This document shows positions 48,203 to 60,114 of a stretch of 64,000 nt of DNA, piece after piece. Each line of letters opens with the position of its first letter. Position 1 is the first letter of the stretch. The stretch covers positions 19,298,677 to 19,362,676 of the forward strand of contig JAJEKV010000011.1 in assembly GCA_021234155.1 (NCBI GenBank). The letters are read 5' to 3'. A program made the translations under genes and the position numbers. Under the pieces are notes generated by a model. That model worked only from the letters and a program-made list of their open reading frames with translations. It was not told where the DNA came from and searched no databases. Source of the DNA: Isoetes taiwanensis (taxonomy: Eukaryota; Streptophyta; Lycopodiopsida; Isoetales; Isoetaceae).

Positions 48203-48710
48203 CACAACTTAGTTAATCAGTTTCGCCACCAACTCGTTAACTATGTCTATTTCCCCTTTTATAGAATTACCACTTCTTTAACTTTTGTATTATTATGGCC
48301 TAGGCTATATGGGACCGGGCCTAAAGGAGGGAATAGACACAACCTGGTATGCCCATGCTCCTCTTTAAAGGTAGCATTTCCTGCCTTAGTATCCTAAGAA
48401 GTATGGGCAACAAGATCCTATATAGTTACTCATATTGGTATGAAACCTTAGGTTTTGAATGTTTATTAAAGTATCAAGGATACCGGACCCAAGTATCCCT
48501 TATTTTGTATCAGACGAAATCAAGCAAGAGTTGCGGCCCAGAGAGAGAGAGAGAGAGAGATCCGGCCGGATGGGCTCACAGTTCTACCCAAGCAAACTCC
48601 TGAGAACTCTGCCAAAGGCTCTTCCGGCGCAGAGGAATCGGATTCCAGAAGAGCAGCCAGTGTGAAGCATCTGTCAACTGAATCAGAAATTATCAAGAAT
48701 CGCTTAGAGG
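48203..48710. repeat. Duplicated unit, copy 2 (partner 27872-28655)
   Basis: Same sequence as the earlier copy, with only a short GA tract (about 48539-48560). Copy 2 lies 5' (plus strand) of Helitron B homology by about 80 bp. It could be the true 3'-terminal part of that Helitron. Both copies keep a gctctt...aagagc inverted repeat near the far end. Confidence 0.9.
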
Positions 48711-49349
48711 TCTGCGCATGACTCAGACTCGCAGTATTGAGTCGAATCTTTGCCATAAGGCACGAACCCAGCATAACTCGACCAGAAAATAAGGCAAAAA
48801 GGCGACTGGCAGATCGAATAGTGGTGACAGAAACAACTTAAGGCGGCAAAGGCTGGCCGGAATTTGCATCAGAGGTCCAATTCCCTGCAACATAAGGCCG
48901 GATAGAAGGATTCCACCATTCTCCTGGCAGTTTATAGATTGAGAGTTGGCTTCAGGATAAACTAAAAGCTGGCTCAAGATCCTGACAAAAGTTCATCGTC
49001 TCTGGTTTCTATTTTTCTTAATTCTTTTATCCCTTTAGAACTGTACCCGAACTAGACTCAAGCATAAATCCCCAAGCATGAATTAGATCACCAAGCACGA
49101 ATTAGATCCCCACCTTAGTTTTTCAGATTGTTTCTGCTTGAAATCGAGTTGATCATCATCTCCTTGCTTCAAGCTTCCTTCTCAGCTTTTCGCTTCAAAT
49201 CCTTTCGGTCTTTGCCTGATTTGCCGAATCTGCTCTTTTTCCCTCTCATGCTATTTAATCCTATTTGCTACAAGAATTTAGCGCTGGCGGAGCCAGCGCC
49301 CTGCTCGTTGTGGCACCTAGGTATATATATGAGTTTGAGGGCGTCGTGC

Positions 49350-49495
49350 TTTTTTTTTTTGAGTTTTTGTTGCACCTCTGGGAGTCGAACCCAGATACAA
49401 CCAATGGTGCGGGGCCCACGATGTAGGGGGAGCATCGATGTCCTAAGGCATTGGTGCTCTGCCTACATCGTCGGCGTGAATGGAATGGGATTTTT
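49350..49495 (-). repeat. tRNA-derived SINE-like insert in Helitron B
   Basis: Same B-box GGGTTCGACTCCCAG and A-run as in copy A, at the homologous place. Confidence 0.5.
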
Positions 49496-49520
49496 TTTTC
49501 TTTCTGGGTACGCACCTGAT

Positions 49521-52500
49521 TTACGGCAAAAGTTCTTTGTAGACGACATTCGTTGTAGTTTGTGTTAGGTTACTGGCATCTAGCAGGATTAGTACGTCCT
49601 CCTTTCTTCATACACGTGTTAGTGCTGCGTACAGTTGTCCGTGTGCGAAAACTTCGGTTCGTAGATCCAAGACTATTTTGTCGAGTGTGAGTCCTAAGCA
49701 ACTATTGAACGTTGTTGAGTATGCTGGACGCAATGGCAGCTGTCGTCTGTGAATTGTCCATGGTCGGTCGTCTGGTTGAGTGCAAAAATCCACCCGGGAA
49801 ATTGGATGGATGTTTCCATGATGTTGTGGGTCATCTGTAAGCAGTTTGACAGTGACAAATCTATTATGCGTTGAACATACCATTACTCTCGCATTTTTTT
49901 ACTAATTCTCTATCTCTGTCGAGTGTCTTTGTCAAGTGGCATATTGTGTTCGGTTTTAATTGAAGTTCGTGTTGAGGAAGTGCTGGGTGTTTGTAACCAT
50001 TGAGGAAGTCCGTTGTTGCCATTGGATGTCTTCTATAACTTGATCATTCTCTGTAAGTCTGTCGACGCTGAAGTAGAACTTTGGATATCCTGGAAGCATT
50101 TGTAGGATGCAATTATTAAATGCATCGACAGTGATGTTTTTCGGAGATAAGAAGGCTCTTTTTTCGCAAAGCTCAGGTTTGCTAAGTATATCTTGATTGT
50201 AGAGAAAGTTGATGGCGTCTTGGATGGTGATAGTTATTTTGAATAGCGTCAATGGGATGTTTTCTAGCAGGTCGCCTTCACCGATGGCATCGATGAAACG
50301 TATGAGTTCGCTATCTGCAGCGTTTCTTACTGGTTCATTAAGTTGCAGTACTTCGAAATGGTCCCATAGAGACGAGGATATGATGGACGCATTTATTGTG
50401 GCGGTCTTTCCTCCTTTTTTTATGATGGGTGCAGGTTGTCTAAGGTCTCCTGCTGCAATAAATATCTTTCCTCCAAAAGGTAGGTCTATGTCTGTTATTT
50501 TTCGTAGGAGTATGTCAACTGCTTCTATAACTGCTCTATTTGCCATTGGGAATTCGTCCCATATAATAGCTCTTGATTCTTTAATGAGCAATGCTCTTGC
50601 TGAGTGCGGATCAAGTAGAGAATGCAGATTGATATTGTTTTCTACTACAGGTATTTGAAAGAGTGAATGTGCGGTTCTTCCACCAGGATATAGTAATGAT
50701 GCTAGGGCTGTTGTTGCACATGGTAAAACTATTTGTCTCAGTCCTCTTATGTACAGTGAGAATGCATTAAGCACATATGTCTTCCCTGTGCCTGCTTTAC
50801 CATAGATGAAAAATGGCTTAAGTTGTCGCCTGTTGTGGAGAAGGTTCTGCATTTCGATGTAGACAGATGTTTGGTTTGACTTCATGTTCTGAAACATGAT
50901 TGAGCTTTTGGCAAGGTATTCTTCGTCATGGGGGAATTTTGCGAGCTCGTTTTGGATTTCTCTGCATGATACATGACAAATGAGTAGACCGAATGCTGAG
51001 TGTTGGTAGCATGTTGTACTAAGATATTATTGATGGCCAGAAGGGCCTCATTGGTGGCAGTAGCCTCATCTCCTTGGTATTGGTCGAGGAAGTCAGTTGT
51101 CATTTGTTGTTGGAAAGTTTCCCATAGTTGCAAGGCTGGTCCACCATCGAGTATGAGAAGTGTAAATAGAAATCTAAGCTGTGATGGGGTTTGAAGACAT
51201 GATATTGCTTCTTCCATTGTCTTGATTGCTTCAGTTGTCGGTGCAATTAATCCCATAGCTTGAGCAGTTTCTTGATAGGTTTCATAGTGTTGCCCATCGT
51301 GGATTTTGAGCTCTTCCCAAGAACGTCCTGGTTTGTGGAGAAGGATGCTTCTCAAATAGAATGGTTCTCCAACCTTTGGGAGTAGTAGACGTATTCTGCA
51401 GATGAGTTGTCCCCTTGATCGTTTATGGACAACATTTCGTGTTGCGCCTGGAGACATTTGACCGATGGATGTTTTTCAGTCATATGGTACGACATGATTC
51501 TCCACCCTGCTTCCATGGATGATAGATAACGTGCAGAGATGTAGTCTTGAACTTCATTTTTTCGTTGTGGCTGAGTTTTATTGGTTTGATTTGTGGACTG
51601 GGGTGTCATATTAGGTGTGGCTTGTGTTGATGATGATGATTTATGGTCAACATCAATGTGAAAGCGAGTGGTATCAAGGCCCTTATAGATGTATCCATAA
51701 AGATATGCAAATATATGGACTGTCGATGTAATGTCTGCATATATGTGACAATCCATTTCTTGTAGTAAGAATGGAATATATGGAACAACGTTTATGTCGT
51801 CCTCTGTCCGTCTTCTATATTGGACATATCCTTTTTCGTCTATGTATGTTGTTGGATTTATAGGCTTTGGATAATGGTAACAACATCTATTATTCTCTTT
51901 TAGGCATCGCTTTGTATGCCTATGAATCATATACTTTTCAACTTGCGCTCGCAATAATGGATCTGTCGGTAGTTCAGCGCAAATGAGTTGATCAATCATG
52001 TTGATAGGAATATCATATTCAGTTTTGGCAACAATATGCGCATGTGGAAGGCCACGTTTTTGAAATTCAACGACATGCATCATGTAAGACAACGGACCAA
52101 AAAATCTACGGATGATGCTTTTTGTCTGTTGCACTCGTTCGTGGCATGCTCGAACAACAATGATTGGGATGTCTGATGCATTTTGTCCAGGCATCAATTT
52201 GGACTTTATTTCTGGCCAGGCAGGATTAGTGGTCATAGTTATAAATAAGGTTGCCCTTCCTTTTACCCTTGCAAGTGCGAGTGCGTCAGCTACTTGCACT
52301 GAGCACCATCGCTTGCAGCCTAAGAAGGAAGCTGGCAGTATTCCACGTCGAGTATCCTCGTCATCATCATCGATGAAGTCTTCTTCGTGTTGGGTTAAAT
52401 TGTGTCTGTAACCTTCTGTTGGATATAGTTGAGTCGTTCCTCTTCCACTCTTGAATACATATCCACGAGATATTCATTGCAAAGTCTGCCTAATAATGCG

Positions 52501-54155
52501 AAGCATGGTTCATGCAATAGTCTAGTTCGATACCAGTCTATTTGAGACATCTTGTATTCATTATGTGGATGCCATCCTGGCGTTCCATGTGGAAAGAACA
52601 ATGGATATTGGAGTGTTTCATATGTAGGGTCAAAGATACTGATGAACACTGGTTTATGATCACTTCGCATCCAAATTGCGGCAGTTCTTGGTTTGATTGT
52701 GATACTGTCGTTGGCATGCATTATACCGGCGATTTCATCTGATGCCGTCGGGTCTGCGAGCGTGAGTGTCGCAGGCGAGGCATTTAATTCCTTTATTGTT
52801 CGCAATTCCTTGATGTACGGATTAATAGCATCCAGACTTGCACCAACTTGCATAATCCAAGCAGCTGGTATATCTCTGTCAGTAGCAATTGCATATCGGC
52901 ATGCATCATCGTATATATACCAATGCAAAGTGTTGTTTGGCTCATTCGCAGATAGAAGGCGATGATATGTTCGGCCCATGATAGCAAGGGCTGAGGGAGT
53001 TTTTTGGGTGACAAAGTCGCCTTTAACACCAAGTGCAGTGAAGCAGAACAAATTATTGATCACTCGTGAGTTTGTTGTGAATCTGTGTATGGAGTATAGC
53101 TCCTCCAGTTGGCTTGGAAGACGTTCAAGTGGTGGAAGTAAACGGCGTCCGTTATTACAACAGAAACTTGGGCTTTCAGTGTTTAGGAGTTGGACGTGAC
53201 ATGTTTCACATATTTTAGTCCACTTTAGCGGTTCATGATCTATAGGTTTGGAACGATTCTGCATCTTCTCGATTTTGTTTTGCCAATGATTGTGTGCACT
53301 TGATGAGATGGGAGCTGGAAGATTTGGGACTTTAATTTTTTGCTCCACAGGGATCTGATTTGCAATCACGATCCCCGAGGAGCTTGGTTTATTAGACGAT
53401 GACATGTCACTTGATAAGATTAGAGCTCGAAAATCTGGACCTCTTATTTGTTGCTGCATAGCAGTTTGATCAAATGGTAAAACGTCACTCTTTAGTTGAT
53501 CAGACATTTCTCTCTCAGGTTTTGGAGCTATAGTGATCTTTAGTTTCTTTCGGGCGTCATAGTTTCTTTGTCGCTCACGATGTTGAACGATTTTGGCTAT
53601 TTGAACATCACTAAGATGTTCAGAATTTGGCCAAGGCAGCCTATGAAAGGAAAGATCTTTTAATATCTATTAACAAAAATATATCACCTAACTTAATTAA
53701 AGATTATAAATAAAGAATAAAATTCATTATTACACAAAATTCTAAAGATGGTCTACACTAGAATTGAAATGTTTCCACTCACCTTGGACGCCCTCTTTTT
53801 TTCATCACTACTTCATGTTGCTCATCATGTGGTTGTACATCCATTGCGTCTGGTGGCGACCTCGATTTGTCACATTCTCTATATATCAGTTTCACCATAT
53901 ATAATTATTGCAATTCTTGACGCGTTTTAATACACACATTCTATATTCCAAAACTTAAATACGTACTTTGCATGGTGTTCGATATCGCTTGAGGCAGTAC
54001 ACGAATCGAGCTCATTGTTGTTTGCAGCCGCTATTTTTCGTTTCCTCTTTTCTATCTGTGAGTTACCATTTTTGTTAGATTGCATAATACACAATTCAAG
54101 AATACACAAATATATGTACGATTGATAGAATTTTAACCGTAATTTGCTTCTTCAT
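49521..54155 (-). pseudogene. Helitron Rep-helicase gene, copy B, with introns
   Basis: Coding exons can be chained on the minus strand: 54155-54138 (MKKQIT), 54055-53967 (IEKRKRKIAA..., NLS-like), 53878-53783 (ends in the AT-hook KKRGRPR), and 53640 onward. All joints keep frame and have GT-AG ends. The long exon holds the Helitron N-terminal domain (FFPHGTPGWHPHNEY), then a +1 shift near 52425. Next come the Rep HUH motif VVEFQKRGLPHAHIV and the two-tyrosine motif DYISARYLSSMEAGWRI. At about 51457 a deletion removes at least 40 codons that copy A retains. A one-base loss near 51000 and the shared shift near 50030 follow. Also present are T7 for T6 at 49893-49900 and CGA-to-TGA in ALTRV(R). 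Walker A and B are intact. Rep nicks and rejoins DNA in rolling-circle transposition. This copy is dead. Confidence 0.85.
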
Positions 54156-54600
54156 GGCTCTTTTGCTATGATAGCCAGCTTCAAAATAATTTTGAAATTT
54201 ATTCGCGAACTTTACCCTGTATTAGCTATACCCCTGCAATATCAAGAAACTGAGTTAAACGAGATAGGTATCCAAAGTAAAAAAATTTGGAAACTTAAGG
54301 TAGTTACATTTGGATAGTTATATCTAAGTAAAGTAGTTATATACAAATGTTAATACAAATCTTAAATCGATTATTAGGATGCCATTTCGGGTAATTATAT
54401 ACAGCCACTAAATCGGTTATTAAAATTCCAATTAAATCAGAGGAACTTTGTTTCTTGCTGGAAAATACAAAATTCTACGTCTGTGGTAAACTTGGTGCCC
54501 GTCGACACATTTAGAATGAAAGATTCGAATCTGAGGAAGGAAGGAAGAAAAAAAAATAGAAATAAAGGCTGCCAAACGTTTAACAGTGTACACTGGTGAC

Positions 54601-55165
54601 AAAGAAAGGGGAAGCTTGTTGGAGGGATCCTGCGAGACAGTTATTTTTCCTTCTTGCTTATGGATCTTCTCTGGGTTTCCTTCACATCTGGAAGTCCGTA
54701 TATCTCAAGCGGGATCTGGTTAATGTGGCCAGATTTCCCGTTATCAACCACTACATTGCCATGCACGCCATCCATCCGATTGATGGCCATGGGGTTTTGG
54801 CGCATTAACCCATTCATGGGGCAGGATGCCTTGCGAGAGCAGCCATGCGGGATATCCCATGCTACTTGCCATGCCATGCCAAATCCGCATTAACTGCAAC
54901 CTGCCAACCGTACCTGCAGAAGTCCCTTGAACCGAATCATTTCTGTCCTGCAGTCATATCATCGCTTTCTGTCCCTTCAACTTCAACGGCCCGCCAATGA
55001 CGTTGCCATACAAGTTTAACTAGATGATTTTATTTCACTTCCATTTCAGGTAATGTCACATGGTCACCCATGGTTAATGTGGCCATCAATCGAGGGGATT
55101 AATGTGGCCATAGATTTTCAAAATGTCCACCACAACGGCCACTACAAATCCGGCCATGGGTTTAG
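54601..55165 (+). promoter_or_regulatory. Upstream region of gene A with GGTTAATGTGGCC copies
   Basis: Copies of the 13-bp word lie at about 54718 and 55072, and a variant (attaatgtggcc) at about 55100. A TATA-like gggtatatatggg is at 55166. These are the leftmost copies of the word and probably mark the left side of the 54.7-64 kb unit. Confidence 0.55.
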
Positions 55166-55175
55166 GGTATATATG

Positions 55176-55664
55176 GGATGTCGTGGGTTAGGGTTTAAGG
55201 CAATTCATTGGGTTTCAATTCAGCTTGAGATCAAGCAATCGAAGAAACATGGTGAGGACCGTGCAAAAACTTTGCCGAGTGCAAAGGTCCCCAATGTTCA
55301 CACTATTGAAGATGTCGTGGGTTCACTTGAATTGGCTTCGGAGAGGACGTTGGAACAATTCTTGCAGAGAATAACAAGATCCACACATTTACAAGTGAGC
55401 ATCCTTTTTTTTTTTCCTTCATATGAATTGTTTATTTGTGGTTGTGATTTGATTGTAGCTACACGTTTTATTTATACAGAGAGAGTGGAGAAAGGTGAGA
55501 TCAACTTGAACCAGCCCCGGCATTACATAGATGACAATGATAGGCCGACAGAGGGAGCAATGATAGCTGAGTTGAAAATGCGCATTATCCAAGCCAAGGC
55601 ATTGAAGAAATTGTCGGCTTTGGACTTCCCCGGGCGTGGCAACACTCAAGCCCCGCTTTGTTAA
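55176..55664 (+). CDS. Gene A, two-exon protein of unknown function
   Basis: From ATG 55176: MGCRGLGFKAIHWVSIQLEI, a basic KKHGEDRAKTL, then HTIEDVVGSLELASERTLEQ to a donor (caa/gtgagc, 55393). The intron is about 95 bp and T-rich. The acceptor is a tandem agag repeat. The second AG (about 55486) restores frame: RVEKGEINLNQPRHYIDDND, RPTEGAMIAELKMRIIQAKA, then PGRGNTQAPLC and stop at 55662-55664. A longer frame in another phase covers 55636-55872, so a frameshift or other splice form is possible. No domain recognised. A TATA-like box lies just upstream, and copies of the array word lie in its promoter. Confidence 0.5.
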   Translation, partial: GCRGLGFKAIHWVSIQLEIKQSKKHGEDRAKTLPSAKVPNVHTIEDVVGSLELASERTLEQFLQRITRSTHLQVSILFFFPSYELFICGCDLIVATRFIYTERVEKGEINLNQPRHYIDDNDRPTEGAMIAELKMRIIQAKALKKLSALDFPGRGNTQAPLC

Positions 55665-55872
55665 ACCGTATGAGAGACGCAAGTTGGAGAAGAAGCCGCC
55701 TCATCAAGATGTGTCGCAGGGTTTGATGCAAGTCTTTGCGAAGTCCTCGACCACATGTTGTGGTGGGAGTCCATATCATGCCCCGGTTACCGTCGAGAGC
55801 GCAAGCGTGCAGAGGCCATGCGGGATCAAGTTGTTTCGGATTGAATTACCATTAGCCTTGTATTACCTTTGA

Positions 55873-55950
55873 AATATATTATATCATACTATTGAACTCT
55901 ATTACTGTTGTAATTGTATGTTGACTAAACTACAGTGGCCACATTAACCA
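55873..55950. other. Short AT-rich 3' flank of gene A
   Basis: AT-rich, no structure. Confidence 0.4.
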
Positions 55951-57316
55951 AAATGGGTTAAGGTGGCCATGGGTTAATGTGGCCATGGGTTAATGTGGCC
56001 ATAGATTAATGTGGCAATAGGTTAGTGTGGTCATGTGCCAACCATTGAATACCACACTTTATACCATGTTAGCACACTTTAAAGGAAAAGCCACTAATAC
56101 TTAGGGTTAATGTGGCCATGGGCTAAAGTGGTCACATTAACCATTATCATTTAATGTGGCCATGGTTAATGTAGCCATGACTTAAGGTGGCCACATTAAC
56201 CACTATGGTTTAATGTGGCCATGGGTTAATGTGGCCATGGTTTAATGTAGCCATGGCATAAACTGGCCACATCAACCATTGGCCACATTAACCCTAATGT
56301 GGCCAAAGGGTTAATGTGGCCAAAGGGTTAATGTGGCCAAAGGGTTAATGTGGCCATGGTGGTTAATGTGGCCCTAGGGTTAATGTGGCCATAGGGTTAA
56401 TGTGGACACTTTGTGTAGGGTTAATGTGGCCATGGGTTTATGTGGCCATGGGTTAATGTGGCCATGGGTTAATGTAGCCTTGGGTTAATGTGGCCATAGG
56501 GTTAATGTGGCCAAAGGCTCGTGGGGTTAATGTGGCCATAGGGTCATAGGGTCATGGGTTAGTTGATGTGGTCCTAGGGTTAATGTGGCCATATGGTTAA
56601 TGTGGCCATAGATCATAGGGTCATGGGTTAATGTGGTCATAGGGTTAATGTGGCCATAGGGTTAATGTGGCCCTAGGGTTAATGTGGCCAAAGGGTTAAT
56701 GTGGCCCTAGGGTTAATGTGGCCATAGATCATAGGGGCCATAGGGTTAATGTGGCCCTAGGGTTAATGTGGCCATAGATCATAGGGTCATGGGTTAATGT
56801 GGCCCTAGGGTTAATGTGGCCATAGGGTTAATGTGGCCATAGTGTTAATGTGGCCCTAGGGTTAATGTGGCCCTAGGGTTAATGTGGTCATAGGGTTAAT
56901 GTGGCCATAGGGGGTTAATGTGGCCCTAGGGTTTATGTGGCCATAGGGTCAATGTGGCCCTAGGGTTAATGTGGCCATAGGGTTAATGTGGCCATAGGGT
57001 TAATGTGGCCCTAGGGTTAATGTGGCCAAAGATCATAGGGTCATGGGTTAATGTGGTCATAGGGTTAATGTGGCCATAGGGTTAATGTGGCCCTAGGGTT
57101 AATGTGGCCATAGGGTTAATGTGGCCATAGGGTTAATGTGGCCCCTAGGGTTAATGTGGCCATAGATCATAGGGTCATGTGTTAATGTGGCCATAGGGTT
57201 AATGTGGCCCTAGGGTTAATGTGGCCCTAGGGTTAATGTGGCCATAGGGTTAATGTGGTCATAGGGTTAATGTGGCCCTAGGGTTAATGTGGCCATAGGG
57301 TTAATGTGGTCATAGG
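55951..57316 (+). repeat. Array 1: head-to-tail GGTTAATGTGGCC(ATAG/CTAG)
   Basis: Dozens of 17-18-bp units, mostly gggttaatgtggccatag or gggttaatgtggccctag, with occasional gatcatagggtcatg inserts that recur as higher-order units. Near its start (55930-56290) some copies are inverted (ggccacattaacc). Not telomeric (no TTTAGGG) and not a CRISPR (no unique spacers). Confidence 0.95.
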
Positions 57317-57660
57317 TTGCACTTAAAATCTTCGACAATGCATCCACGAAAATCATGGGTTAATATGCCCTCCTATAAGCCATGATTAATCAGCCAATAT
57401 GTGGCAATCATTCTTTCTGGGGTGGCGAAACTGTGCCAATCAATTCCTATGTCCAAACCATTAGGCTCGTACGAGTAGGCCAAAAATTGGGGAAAAGGAA
57501 GAACTCTGATTTCTGATATCTCGGGCTTCAAGCGTAAACTGGCTCCATATGCGCGATCGATTAGGGCTATGGCGAAGTTCGACGTGGAACCGCTTGTCGA
57601 TGAAATGTCCGTGGAGCGAGGCAAGTAGGTCGGATTTGTCTGATTCCCCTGCAGTTCGGG
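57317..57660 (+). other. 5' region of the ULP1-like gene
   Basis: An open stretch from ATG 57568 (MAKFDVEPLVDEMSVERGK) and a second in another frame (DGDEALPNVEELPPAFEGFE, about 57663-57722) look like coding pieces of an acidic N-terminus. The joint is not resolved; gtaggt at 57628 and cctgcag at 57648-57654 could be splice sites. Confidence 0.35.
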
Positions 57661-59923
57661 ATGGAGATGAAGCTTTGCCTAATGTGGAAGAGCTACCGCC
57701 AGCCTTTGAGGGATTTGAAGGAATCGGGGCAGCAAAGAAAAATCCAAAGTGAGGTCGATTCCAAGCATCCCGCTCTCCGAGGAAGCTCAAGAAGGCTTCA
57801 AGCAAAGGTCGGGCTGAAACCGGAGGCCCAACAACCCATGCATCAGGCAGATTCCGAGGTGGATGATCAGGCCCGGGAAAGGGGTTTTTTTTACAGTAAG
57901 AAAAGAAGCAAATGGTGTTGCCTCTCTGATGATTGTGGGTGGAACGGGAGGAAGAGGGCTAGACTAGAGGAGCATTTGAAGAGAAGGCATGGGCTGGTTG
58001 TGGAGGTTGAGCGGGCAGCTTGGGGCAGGAGAATGCAGGAGCAAGTTAAGCACAGGAGGAGGCCAGGCCGGGACCTGAGCCAATATGTTCAGAAGTATAG
58101 GCTGGATCCGGTTCACAGGTGGAAGGTAAACAGGAGCCAGTTCTTGAGAAGGGCACAGGCAGATTCAAAAGCAATTGCATATGCCCTACTTGTGGACATG
58201 CCCGATGGCACAGAGAAGGATTTGGAGGTGAAGAAATATGCCGAGGATTATGTGCAAAGGAGGGCTTTGGAATGGGACAGATCCAAGAACACTAAAATAG
58301 CTCTGTACAAGAAGAATATCAAAGAGTCTTATGCTTTTGATTGCACAGAAGAACAATGGCACGAGAGGGAGTTGGATGCCAATATGGCATCCTGCATGGA
58401 TGAGCTGCAGTCCGAACTTTTGGAGAACACATGGTATTTTGACAGTCCAGCACATGATGGGTCGGAATCTAGTGAAGATGTAGCAGAGGAGAGTGCACTA
58501 CCGACCCCTGGAACCCCTGTAACTAAGCTTTCAGCAGATGCAGCCGGGTTGAGCATTAATGCTCCAATTAAGACCTCCCGGGTTGAAGCAGCCGAGAGTT
58601 CTAGTGTAAAGGATCCGACTTTAATCGAGCCAAATGCCTCTTCATCTTATACCCGATAGCCCGTGAAGCCAAGAAAGTGGTTAGAACCGTCCTCACCTTA
58701 GAAGCTGATTTTGTGCTCAATCCTGATTTCTTGCAGAAAGTTGAAGACCTGCAGACCATGTTCCTATCTTCCAAGAAAAGAAAACTGAAATCTACCAGGT
58801 CAGAACTTCCTGAAGGTTTGTCATATTGTTGTCTCTGGCCACTGCACCTAAAGAGCCCCTTGTGGTCTTGGGGATCAGCTCGGATGGGTGAGTTTGTGAT
58901 AAGCAAGGAAGATGCAAGAAGATTCGAGCACCCGCGTACTGACAATCCAGAGAAAGTGGGTGCTTCTTGGGTGAACGATGAGTCGGTCGGCTCATATTTT
59001 ATGTAAGTTTATCGTTCCTTTTGTCGCCCTTTTTAAATTGTGTTTTCGTGGCTGATTGTGCCCAAAACCCAGGATTCTTTCTCACTTCATACCCGTGGAG
59101 TCTCGTAAGTACCACCAGTTCTTTCATCCTGGTCTGTTCGGACTATATTTGAGGCATGTTGATACCTTATGGAAGAAACTGCTCCCTCCCAGACCGAGCT
59201 CAGAGTTGCTCTTCTATTGGCTGCCAATATGTGCCAAGTAAGTAGTCAATTTACATATTCTGCTTTTAATCTGAAATTGAACTCATTTCTTGCATTATTG
59301 CTGAAGTTCCCATTGAGTTTGTTTGTTCATCGTGGAGATGTAGACATTTGCAATTGTGTTGGAACAAGCTGCCCCTACCGCTTCATTTCGACTCACTTCG
59401 AAACTGGCATTCTGCTGGAGTCTACGCCCATTTGGCAGAGTAAGGCATCAATTCTGTGTTGCTTTTTTTAATGTAATTACAGGTGTTGCTTTAATGTGAG
59501 GTTCGGGTGTTATACATCAGATTCATACAGCAGGTTCATGGCCACTGGGGGCCTGATTTCCCGTGACCGCTCTCAATACCTGGTTGAAATGCTTAATCGA
59601 ACAGACAATGGTTCAGATTGTGGCATATTCACAATTCTTTGTGCACGCAGATTCATTGAGGATTTCATTGTGAATGACTGCACAAAGGAAGCTCGTGAGG
59701 TAAGCAATTGTGTGGAATTGCAGATTCATTGTCTTGTGATTCATGAATTCTGATTCTTGAATTGTGTGCAATTGTGCAGTCAAGTCCGAATGGTTCAAAG
59801 AAAGTGCAAGTTGCAAATTGCGTGCATTCTACAAAGTGTAGTATTGGGCAAATTGCGTGGGAGACCTTGGTGAGCACAAAGAATGTTAAGAAAGGCAAGG
59901 CCAAGGGGAAGGTCAATAAGTAG
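57661..59923 (+). CDS. ULP1-like cysteine protease with a C2H2 finger
   Basis: Residues about 85-112 of the 57661-58659 frame form a C2H2 finger (CLSDDCGW...HLKRRH), followed by a long basic, then acidic region. A frame change near 58610-58650 leads to AREAKKVVRTVLTLEADFVL. From there the exons 58677-59002, 59073-59237, 59344-59439, 59483-59699 and 59780-59923 join in frame with GT-AG introns of 70-110 bp (phases 2, 2, 2, 0), ending NVKKGKAKGKVNK. The protease core has WVNDESVGSYFM at its start, NWHSAGVY (candidate His), YTSDSYS (candidate Asp) and DNGSDCGIF (catalytic Cys), the C48/ULP1 order. The oxyanion Gln six before Cys is Thr. ULP1 proteases remove SUMO. In plants many are carried by DNA transposons. 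The intact splice chain suggests recent function; the 58.6-kb frame change may be a small intron or a lesion. Confidence 0.7.
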
Positions 59924-60114
59924 ACTATAATTTTTGTGGAAGTTTATCATAACAGAAATAGAAACATGGTACTTTTTTATTGCAGTAAATTTATTATAAC
60001 AAAAACTTCTTTATAATAACTGAGACAGAAACATGAGACTTTTCTAGAACAGGAATTTCTTCATTACTGAAACATTTTCATTGTACAAACTACTTCAGAA
60101 CAGAAACTTTTTCA
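59924..60114. other. Convergent 3' flank
   Basis: AT-rich with repeated agaaacttcttcattac-like words between the converging ULP1-like and basic-protein genes. Possible shared termination region. Confidence 0.4.

Larger units (their letters stand above)
48203..54600 (-). mobile_element. Helitron, copy B (Rep plus helicase)
   Basis: Minus-strand element with the complete protein order of a plant Helitron: AT-hook N-terminus, Helitron-like N domain, HUH Rep, Pif1-type helicase. The 3' half is nearly identical to copy A. The exact ends are not fixed: no TC start or CTRR end with hairpin was found at the expected places. The coordinates are therefore generous: left at the shared repeat, right where the GGTTAATGTGGCC region begins. 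Confidence 0.75.

Noticed and set aside
55951-57316. Possible CRISPR array or telomere-like satellite
   Set aside because: Units are 17-18 bp head-to-tail without unique spacers, in plant-type DNA, and lack the TTTAGGG plant telomere unit.
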